A DNA stretch of 11,420 nt from RGIG6374 sp045600965 (GTDB taxonomy: Bacteria > Bacteroidota > Bacteroidia > Bacteroidales > UBA932): NCBI GenBank assembly GCA_045600965.1, contig JAZRYW010000021.1, positions 1 through 11,420 on the forward strand, read 5' to 3'. The notes under the pieces were generated by a model. The model was not told the DNA's origin. It did no database searches and saw only the letters and a list, made by a program, of their open reading frames with translations. Position numbers and translations under genes: made by a program. Below, in pieces: positions 6,925-11,420 of the stretch (the first letter of the stretch is position 1; each line of letters starts with the position of its first letter).

Positions 6925-7351
6925 GATAGAGATACGCAACAAGAAGGCCTCGTTCGAATATGAATTCATCGAGACCCTGACGGCCGGAATTGTGCTCAGC
7001 GGCACTGAGATCAAGTCCATCCGCGCCGGCAAGGCGTCGCTTGTCGATTCATACTGTTATTTTGCCGGGAACGAACTGTTCGTGAAGAATATGCACGTCG
7101 CCGACTACTGGTGGGGGACCACCAACCAGCACGACCCCAAGCGCGACCGCAAGCTTCTGCTGACAAAACGCGAACTGCGCAAACTGCAGAGGGCTGTCAA
7201 GGAGAAGGGTATGACCATCGTGGCCTACCGTCTTTTCATCTCCGAAGGCGGGTATGCAAAGCTCAATATCGCCCTGGCGCGCGGAAAGCGCGAATACGAC
7301 AAGAGGGAGTCCATAAAGGAAAAGGACCGCAGAAGGTACGACCTTGACTGA
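6905..7351 (+). CDS. smpB: SsrA-binding protein SmpB
   Basis: SmpB binds tmRNA and delivers it to stalled ribosomes for trans-translation. The 148-residue sequence shows the family core. It opens with NKKASFEYEFIETLTAGIVL and SGTEIKSIRAGKASL, continues with DPKRDRKLLL and the GYAKLNIALARGKREYDKR segment, and ends in the basic tail KEKDRRRYDLD that enters the ribosomal A site. I start at the ATG at 6905 (MPKARSKIEIRNKK), where the protein matches usual SmpB length. The frame is open upstream to 6863, but that part overlaps the previous gene and looks unrelated. It is the last gene of the pgk operon. Its stop is 5 bp from the stop of the convergent DAHP synthase gene. Confidence 0.96.
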   Translation: MPKARSKIEIRNKKASFEYEFIETLTAGIVLSGTEIKSIRAGKASLVDSYCYFAGNELFVKNMHVADYWWGTTNQHDPKRDRKLLLTKRELRKLQRAVKEKGMTIVAYRLFISEGGYAKLNIALARGKREYDKRESIKEKDRRRYDLD

Positions 7352-7356
7352 CGTCC

Positions 7357-8361
7357 TTATTTCTGGCTCTCGATGGAGCCCTGATGGATTATCTTGAGAA
7401 TCTGTTCGACGAAGTCCGAATCGAGGCCCAGCGCGTCACCCTTCCTGACTGCGTCACTGAGCATCTCCTCCCAGCGTGACTGCTGAAGGATGGTTATGTT
7501 GCGTTTCTTCTTGTAACGGCCTATCTCCCGGGAAATCTCCATTCTCTGCGCGAGCAGCTCGAGCAGGCTGCCGTCAATGAGGTCTATCCTTGAACGGTAT
7601 TCGGCCAGCATTGCCTTGTCGGCATCGGTGCCTTCCCTGTCAGGCCTTGCCAGGTTTGCAAGCAGGCTTTTCAGTTCGGCCGGCGTCAGCTGCTGAGAGG
7701 CATCGCTGAGTGCGGCGGCGGGATTGATGTGGGATTCTATGAACAGGCCGTCGAAACCTAAGGCCATTGCGGCCGAAGCGGCCTCCGGCACATAGCGGCA
7801 ATCTCCGGTCAGATGGCTTGGATCGGCCAGGAGGGTTATGCCGGGGAATTTCTGTTTCAGGTCGATGGCCACCTGCCACTGCGGCACGTTGCGCCAGCGT
7901 GGCTTGCCGTAATATGAGAATCCGCGGTGTATGGCTCCGACCGAACGGACACCGGCATTGTGCAGACGTTCTATGGCGCCCGCCCACAGCTCGGCATCGG
8001 GATTCATAGGATTCTTTACGAACACCGGGACATCGACACCGTGCAGGCTTTCGCAGATGTCCTGCACCAGAAAAGGATTGGTGGTAGTCCTTGCGCCTAT
8101 CCAGAATATGTCAATCCCCGCCTTGAGCGCCTCTTCGACGTGGCGGGGAGTTGCAACCTCAACGGCGACCTTCAGTGGAAGTTCGCTCTTGAGTTCCTCT
8201 ATCCAGCGCAGGGCCTCGCTGCCGGCTCCCTCGAAGGTACCCGGCCTCGTGCGCGGTTTCCAGACTCCGACCCTGAAAGCGTCGACGTAGCCGTGGAGAG
8301 CGCGTGCGGTATCGATGACCTGGCTGCGGGTTTCGGCGCTGCAGGGGCCTGCGATTATCAT
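7357..8361 (-). CDS. DAHP synthase fused to chorismate mutase
   Basis: This bifunctional enzyme joins DAHP synthase (phosphoenolpyruvate plus erythrose 4-phosphate, the first shikimate step) to a C-terminal type II (AroQ) chorismate mutase, which makes prephenate. Residues 1-240 carry the type I-beta synthase motifs IIAGPCSAET (2-11), GVWKPRTRPG, IGARTTTNPF, FVKNPMNPD, LLADPSHLTGD and FIESHINP. Residues about 255-334 form the mutase helix bundle (RSRIDLIDGSLLELLAQRMEI, then IGRYKKKRN). The 334-residue length fits the fusion known from Prevotella and Porphyromonas, where the mutase domain also mediates prephenate feedback. The start ATG shares one base with the frr stop (TAATG). Its usual aromatic-biosynthesis neighbours are absent, and it follows pyrH-frr instead. 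Confidence 0.95.
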   Translation of the reverse strand: MIIAGPCSAETRSQVIDTARALHGYVDAFRVGVWKPRTRPGTFEGAGSEALRWIEELKSELPLKVAVEVATPRHVEEALKAGIDIFWIGARTTTNPFLVQDICESLHGVDVPVFVKNPMNPDAELWAGAIERLHNAGVRSVGAIHRGFSYYGKPRWRNVPQWQVAIDLKQKFPGITLLADPSHLTGDCRYVPEAASAAMALGFDGLFIESHINPAAALSDASQQLTPAELKSLLANLARPDREGTDADKAMLAEYRSRIDLIDGSLLELLAQRMEISREIGRYKKKRNITILQQSRWEEMLSDAVRKGDALGLDSDFVEQILKIIHQGSIESQK

Positions 8362-8924
8362 TATACGGTCATTATTTCCTTTTCCTTGGCGGCAAGGATT
8401 TCATCGACCTTCTTGACGAACTTGTCCGTCTCCTTCTGGACAGTCTCCTCGCAGTCCTTTTCGACGTCTTCGGGAAGACCTTCCTTCTGAGCCTTGCGAA
8501 GGGCTTCGACGGCATCGCGGCGGGCGTTCCTTACGCCGACCTTTGCGGTCTCACCGGCCGTGCGGGCCTTCTTGACGAGTTCCTTGCGGCGCTCTTCGGT
8601 GAGCGCGGGAACGATGATGCGTATCATCTCGCCGTTGTTCTGGGGAGTGAAGCCGAGGTTTGCATCCATAATGGCCTTCTCGATGGGGGCAATCATATTC
8701 TTCTCCCAGGGCTGAATGATCATCGTGCGGGCATCGGGGGAACCTATGCTGGCCACCTGGGGTATGGGCATCATCGAACCGTAGTAGTTCACCATCACGT
8801 TGGCGAAGACTGCGGGATTGGCCTTGCCGGCCCTGTATGTCTTGAGGTCCTCTTCGAGGTAATTCACTGCATCGGCCATCCTGGCCTTTGCTGCGGAAAT
8901 GATTTCTTGTGAATTGTCTGTCAT
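8361..8924 (-). CDS. frr: Ribosome recycling factor
   Basis: Frr works with EF-G to split post-termination ribosomes. The 187-residue protein has the family length and motifs: the N-terminal helix MADAVNYLEEDLKTYRAGKA with the conserved RAGKA, YYGSMMPIPQVASI, and IIQPWEKNMIAPIEKAI. Then come NNGEMIRIIVPALTEERRKE and the C-terminal helix ending in VDEILAAKEKEIMTV. It starts 14 bp after pyrH, the conserved pyrH-frr pairing, and its stop overlaps the DAHP synthase start by one base. Confidence 0.98.
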   Translation of the reverse strand: MTDNSQEIISAAKARMADAVNYLEEDLKTYRAGKANPAVFANVMVNYYGSMMPIPQVASIGSPDARTMIIQPWEKNMIAPIEKAIMDANLGFTPQNNGEMIRIIVPALTEERRKELVKKARTAGETAKVGVRNARRDAVEALRKAQKEGLPEDVEKDCEETVQKETDKFVKKVDEILAAKEKEIMTV

Positions 8925-8938
8925 ATCTTTTTGTATTG

Positions 8939-9646
8939 TCAGCAGGTTACTGTCGTTCCTATGGCCTTCCCGTCCACTATGGCGTTCAGGTTGCCGGGCG
9001 TGGTGGAATCATAGACGATGGTGGTCATACCGTTCTCCCTGCACAGAGCGAATGCGGTCTGATCCATAACGCGGAGATTGTCCGCAAGGGCTTTGGCGTA
9101 GGTGATGGTGGTGAACTTCACGGCGGAAGGGTTCTTCTTGGGGTCGCTGTCATAGACGCCGTCCACCTTGGTGCCCTTCAGAAGCGCGTCCGCCGAAATC
9201 TCGCAGGCACGCAGGGCGGCCGCGCTGTCGGTGGTGAAGAAGGGGTTGCCGGTGCCGCCTGCAATGAGCGCCACACCGCCCTTTTCCATAAATGCGACCG
9301 CATTGTCGCGGGTGTAGTAGCGTGCCGTCGGCTCCATAGGAAGGGATGTGAACACTTCGGCGGGGATGCCTTCCTCCTTGATGAACTGTGAGAGGGCTAT
9401 GCTGTTGATGACGGTGGCGAGCATACCCATACGGTCGCCCTGAACGCGTTCGAACCCAAGGGTGCAGCCGGCCGCGCCGCGGAAGATATTGCCCCCGCCA
9501 ACGACTATGGCAACCTGTGTGCCCTTGCGGACAACCTGTGCTATCTCCTCTGCATATTGCTTGAGGACGGGAGTGTCGAGACCTGCCCCGTCCGGTCCGC
9601 CCAGCGCCTCTCCGCTGAGTTTCAAAAGTATCCTGTGAAGTGCCAT
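8939..9646 (-). CDS. pyrH: UMP kinase
   Basis: PyrH phosphorylates UMP to UDP with ATP in de novo pyrimidine synthesis. It belongs to the amino-acid-kinase fold and works as a hexamer. The 235-residue product has RILLKLSGEALGG at its N-terminus, VVGGGNIFRGAAG, GDRMGMLATVINSIALSQ, the TGNPFFTTDSAAALRA substrate loop and KVDGVYDSDPKKNPSAVKF. I start at the ATG at 9646 (MALHRILLK). The frame continues to 9664, but only with a TTG, and the extra six residues are not like the family. It is the first gene of the pyrH-frr-DAHP synthase operon, with a good promoter match about 55 bp upstream. Confidence 0.97.
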   Translation of the reverse strand: MALHRILLKLSGEALGGPDGAGLDTPVLKQYAEEIAQVVRKGTQVAIVVGGGNIFRGAAGCTLGFERVQGDRMGMLATVINSIALSQFIKEEGIPAEVFTSLPMEPTARYYTRDNAVAFMEKGGVALIAGGTGNPFFTTDSAAALRACEISADALLKGTKVDGVYDSDPKKNPSAVKFTTITYAKALADNLRVMDQTAFALCRENGMTTIVYDSTTPGNLNAIVDGKAIGTTVTC

Positions 9647-9699
9647 TGTGTCTGTATCGCTCAAGTTACGCCAACGCGGAAGTTGAATATATTACCTGA

Positions 9700-9730
9700 C
9701 AAAAGTAACCAAATATTATGTTTTTTACAA
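9700..9730 (-). promoter_or_regulatory. Promoter of the pyrH-frr operon
   Basis: On the - strand TTG (complement of 9728-9730), a 20-bp spacer, and TACTTTTG (complement of 9700-9707) together match the Bacteroidota TTG-N19-21-TAnnTTTG promoter. This is the best full match in the window. Transcription would start near 9693, giving a leader of roughly 47 nt to the ATG at 9646. Confidence 0.68.
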
Positions 9731-9739
9731 CTTAGCAAT

Positions 9740-9747
9740 TATCTTTG
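9740..9747 (+). promoter_or_regulatory. Bacteroidota -7 box for sdhC
   Basis: TATCTTTG matches the TAnnTTTG -7 consensus exactly and lies 43 bp upstream of the sdhC ATG. The -33 region (about 9717-9722) reads TATGTT and is only a weak match. It overlaps the span of the oppositely oriented pyrH promoter, whose TTG lies at 9728-9730. Confidence 0.6.
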
Positions 9748-9790
9748 CAGGACGAAATGAATTTACAGGAATAAATAGCAACGGACAATC

Positions 9791-10495
9791 ATGGCAAAAA
9801 GCATCTTCACTTCTTCGATAGGAAAGAAGTTCATAATGAGTATTTCAGGTCTCTTCCTGATAGTTTTCCTCTGTCTCCACGCCACCATCAACACCTTCTA
9901 TATCTTCAATCCCGACTGGTTCCGTCAGGGCTGCGAATTCATGTCGCTCCCCGTCGTTGACATAATGGTTCCCATCCTCGCGCTCGGATTCGTGATTCAC
10001 ATCGCATACGGCATCATCCTCTCCATCGGCAACCTCAAGGCCCGCGGAGAAGCGCGCTATGCGGTGGCCAACAGGGCTAAGGCCGATTCGTGGTCAGCCA
10101 AGAATATGATTTGGCTCGGCCTCATCGTCCTCGGATTCATCGCATTCCACCTCACCCACTTCTGGGCCAAGATGCAGCTTCAGGACTGGCTCGGCAACTT
10201 CGAGGCGAACGACCCCGTCCTCCTTATGGAGACCGTCTTCAAGCCCGTATGGGTTGTCGCCCTCTACATCGTATGGTTCTTCGCAATCTGGATGCACCTC
10301 ACCCACGGTTTCTGGAGCGCATTCCAGACCCTTGGATGGAACAACGCCATCTGGTTCAAGCGTGTCAAGGTCATCGGCATCATCGTCGTCACCGTCATCT
10401 GCCTTATGCTCGTTGCAGTTGCAGCAGTCGCATGCCTCAACGCCAACACCGGCATCAACTTCCACCTGACAGAAATCTGCAACTTCATCCACTAG
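9791..10495 (+). CDS. sdhC: Succinate dehydrogenase/fumarate reductase cytochrome b
   Basis: This is the membrane anchor of complex II, which binds haem b and passes electrons between the SdhAB catalytic head and (mena)quinone. The 234-residue protein has five hydrophobic helices, as in the B. subtilis and Wolinella di-haem type. Candidate axial haem ligands fall at His30 (LCLHATIN), His70 (FVIHIAYG), His120 or His123 (FHLTHFW) and His169 or His172 (WMHLTHGFWSAFQT). These spacings fit two haems. The KSIFTSSIGKKFIMSISGLF start is typical of Bacteroidota. In this phylum sdhC is normally followed at once by sdhA and sdhB. Here it is followed by repeats, a transposase remnant and a MITE, so the catalytic subunits are not visible. 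Confidence 0.95.
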   Translation: MAKSIFTSSIGKKFIMSISGLFLIVFLCLHATINTFYIFNPDWFRQGCEFMSLPVVDIMVPILALGFVIHIAYGIILSIGNLKARGEARYAVANRAKADSWSAKNMIWLGLIVLGFIAFHLTHFWAKMQLQDWLGNFEANDPVLLMETVFKPVWVVALYIVWFFAIWMHLTHGFWSAFQTLGWNNAIWFKRVKVIGIIVVTVICLMLVAVAAVACLNANTGINFHLTEICNFIH

Positions 10496-10514
10496 GACAA
10501 GCCGTTTTCAAAAA

Positions 10515-10675
10515 TAAGAGAGGTCGACCTTGCCGGTCGGCCTCTTGTCTTTGAGGCCGGGCGAGGAGGCCGTCCTGGACTAAGAGAGGTCGACCTTGCC
10601 GGTCGCCCTCTTGTCTTTGAGGCCGGACGAGAGAGCTGTCTTGGACTAAGAGAGACCGGACGAGGAAGGAGATGG
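10515..10675 (+). repeat. 66-bp tandem repeat, two full units and one deleted unit
   Basis: Units begin with TAAGAGAG at 10515, 10581 and 10647, a period of exactly 66 bp. The first two are nearly identical apart from scattered changes towards their 3' ends. The third keeps the first bases and the CCGGACGAGG part but has lost the middle. The period is a multiple of three, so the - strand stays open with a 22-residue repeat, but I regard that frame as a by-product. It starts 20 bp after the sdhC stop. Confidence 0.85.
10519..10552 (+). terminator. Terminator-like hairpin after sdhC
   Basis: The arms AGAGGTCGACC (10519-10529) and GGTCGGCCTCT (10535-10545) pair over 11 bp with one G-U wobble around the loop TTGCC. 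The run after the stem, TGTCTTT, is only partly T-rich. The second 66-bp unit repeats the hairpin (10585-10611) with a mismatch in place of the wobble. An alternative stem, CGGCCTC with GAGGCCG, uses the same right arm and would exclude the first. Confidence 0.5.
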
Positions 10676-10702
10676 CTTTCGGGCGCACGGGAACGGGAAA
10701 TC

Positions 10703-10772
10703 GAAATTCACCTGGCATCGCATCCCTCGCCGGAGCCCCGCAGAACCCACATCCCCGTGCCAGGTGATTTTC
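10703..10772. repeat. Long inverted repeat around a 40-nt spacer
   Basis: GAAATTCACCTGGCA (10703-10717) and TGCCAGGTGATTTTC (10758-10772) are inverted copies with two mismatches. Similarity extends a few bases further out on both sides. The 40-nt spacer is GC-rich with strong C bias on the + strand. It resembles an intergenic palindromic repeat unit or a transposon end pair. No function is assigned. Confidence 0.65.
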
Positions 10773-10791
10773 GGTTTTGCCCCAGCCACCG

Positions 10792-10968
10792 CAGAAGAAC
10801 AAATCCGGTCATTTTGTTCTTCTGAGAGAGCTCTGGTGCAGTCCGTGAGAGCCCTGGTGCAGTCAGTGAGGGCTCTGGCGCAGTCAGAAGAACATTTCGG
10901 GCTTTTTTGTTCTTTTGAGAAGGTTCCGGCCGCCGCAGGAGAACAAATCCGGTCATTTTGTTCTTTTG
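10792..10968. repeat. Three copies of a palindromic hairpin
   Basis: Copy 1 has the perfect 12-bp arms CAGAAGAACAAA (10792-10803) and TTTGTTCTTCTG (10813-10824). Copy 2 has CAGAAGAACA (10885-10894) and TGTTCTTTTG (10908-10917) with one G-U pair. Copy 3 has CAGGAGAACAAA (10936-10947) and TTTGTTCTTTTG (10957-10968) with two G-U pairs. Copies 1 and 3 share the same 9-nt loop TCCGGTCAT. Start-to-start distances are 93 and 51 bp, both multiples of three. Copy 3 contains the stop codon of the IS3 transposase remnant, so the hairpin may derive from the IS end. Confidence 0.75.
10826..10888 (+). repeat. Three tandem 21-bp repeats
   Basis: The units at 10826-10846, 10847-10867 and 10868-10888 each follow the pattern GAG-(A/G)-GC-(T/C)-CTGG-(T/C)-GCAGTC. 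They differ from one another at only a few positions. Read on the + strand they give the seven-residue repeat RALVQSV. Both strands are open here, but neither frame resembles a known protein. They sit between hairpin copies 1 and 2. Confidence 0.85.
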
Positions 10969-11234
10969 AGAGAGCCCCTCATCATATCCCTGTATCCAGT
11001 TGACTCGGCCATCTCCGCCGGTTTCTTCATTCCGATGCTCATATGCGGCCTGCGGTTGTTGTAGAAGTCGACAACCACGGCTACTGCCTCGATGACTTCC
11101 TGGATTCTCCTGAAGATCTTGTCCTTAAGGAGCTCGTTCTTCATCGTGTCGTTGATGCGTTCGGCCTGAGCGTTGTCCTTCGGATCTCCAGCCTCGGTCG
11201 TGCTTATTCTGCATATCAGGGCTCTCCTTCCAGC
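10953..11234 (-). pseudogene. IS3-family transposase, C-terminal remnant
   Basis: About 93 codons of an IS3-family (OrfB-type) DDE transposase remain. The conserved TEAGDPKDNAQAERINDTMK (residues 13-32 of the remnant) carries the third catalytic residue, Glu, and DFYNNRRPHMSIGMKKPAEM is the family's C-terminal signature. Both catalytic Asp residues, the N-terminal domain and OrfA are missing. An in-frame TAG lies at 11235-11237, and similarity to IS3 transposases fades upstream of the ISTTEAGD part. The truncation point is about 50 bp from the MITE at 11284. The stop codon falls in the loop of the third hairpin repeat. The remnant cannot encode an active transposase. Confidence 0.88.
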
Positions 11235-11283
11235 CTACGGCCTCCAGTCAACCCCCTGGCAAAGATAAGACTCGATAAAAGTA

Positions 11284-11420
11284 AGAATCTGTTTTGAAAT
11301 GATTAACTTCAATACTTATGTTTCTTTTTCGCATATTTTTCGATGCTTTTCAGTCACAACGGAACCCCGTTGCTCCTTCAAATCATCAAAAAATCTACTG
11401 AAAAATAACCTATAACAATT
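11284..11420 (+). mobile_element. MITE-like element, copy B (cut by window end)
   Basis: The element begins AGAATCTGTTTTGAAAT, one base different from the end of copy A, and is preceded by TAA including its first A. It aligns with the reverse complement of copy A throughout: the GATTAACTT subterminal part, the GCTCCTTC after the hairpin, and the CTATAACAA near the window end. About 25-30 bp of its far end are missing. The internal hairpin here is CAACGG (11357-11362), loop AACC, CCGTTG (11367-11372). The copy is substantially diverged from A, so these are old insertions, and the two copies are inverted relative to each other. Confidence 0.8.

Noticed and set aside
9646..9664. Longer pyrH start at 9664
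   Set aside because: The codon is TTG and the added residues are unlike PyrH N-termini. The ATG at 9646 gives the family start.
10485..10956. Open frames on the - strand (10485-10802 and 10708-10956) and + strand (10764-11003) over the repeats
   Set aside because: They are open because repeat periods are multiples of three. The + frame begins at a GTG, and no domain or conserved start is seen. I keep them as repeats, not genes.
10515..10968. Possible CRISPR array
   Set aside because: Repeats are contiguous or palindromic without unique spacers of constant length, and there are no cas genes.
11260..11267. TATCTTTG box on the - strand before the IS3 remnant
   Set aside because: It matches the -7 consensus, but no TTG is found at the right spacing and the downstream gene is a truncated pseudogene, so a working promoter cannot be supported.
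1..11420. Composite transposon formed by the two inverted MITEs
   Set aside because: The copies are diverged from each other and enclose 11 kb of core housekeeping genes, so independent old insertions are more likely.

Overview
The window looks like a piece of a Bacteroidales (Bacteroidota) chromosome with moderately high GC. Several things point this way: promoter-like boxes of the form TAnnTTTG instead of sigma70-type boxes, few Shine-Dalgarno sequences, a DAHP synthase fused to a C-terminal chorismate mutase, a Bacteroidales-type MiaA variant, and a five-helix SdhC of the Bacteroidota/Wolinella kind. The genus cannot be read with confidence.

Layout. Positions 1-164 hold an AT-rich non-autonomous transposable element (MITE) with 17-bp terminal inverted repeats. 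It is followed on the + strand by a two-helix membrane protein of unknown function (183-653) and a DUF2007 protein (672-932). Convergent to these on the - strand is a methyltransferase-lgt pair (2709 down to 935). A divergent promoter region (2710-2822) then drives a tight five-gene + strand operon: pgk, a BASS-family transporter, miaA, an SGNH/GDSL-type envelope protein, and smpB (2823-7351). Three of its four junctions overlap. Convergent to it is a - strand operon read as pyrH, frr, DAHP synthase-chorismate mutase (9646 down to 7357). A second divergent promoter region (9647-9790) separates pyrH from sdhC (9791-10495).

The last 0.9 kb (10496-11420) is accessory DNA. It holds a 66-bp tandem repeat whose first unit doubles as a terminator-like hairpin after sdhC, a long inverted repeat, three copies of a palindromic hairpin, three 21-bp repeats, the C-terminal 93 codons of an IS3-family transposase, and a second, diverged copy of the MITE in inverted orientation that runs off the window end. 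The partners expected after sdhC (sdhA, sdhB) do not appear before the end.

Most of the window is ordinary housekeeping: central carbon metabolism, lipoprotein maturation, tRNA modification, ribosome rescue and recycling, pyrimidine and aromatic biosynthesis, and respiration. I did not find a convincing new multi-gene system. The points most worth a second look are the SGNH-family protein that has lost its nucleophile serine, the MITE pair whose internal hairpin is preserved by paired base changes, and the layered repeat array behind sdhC.
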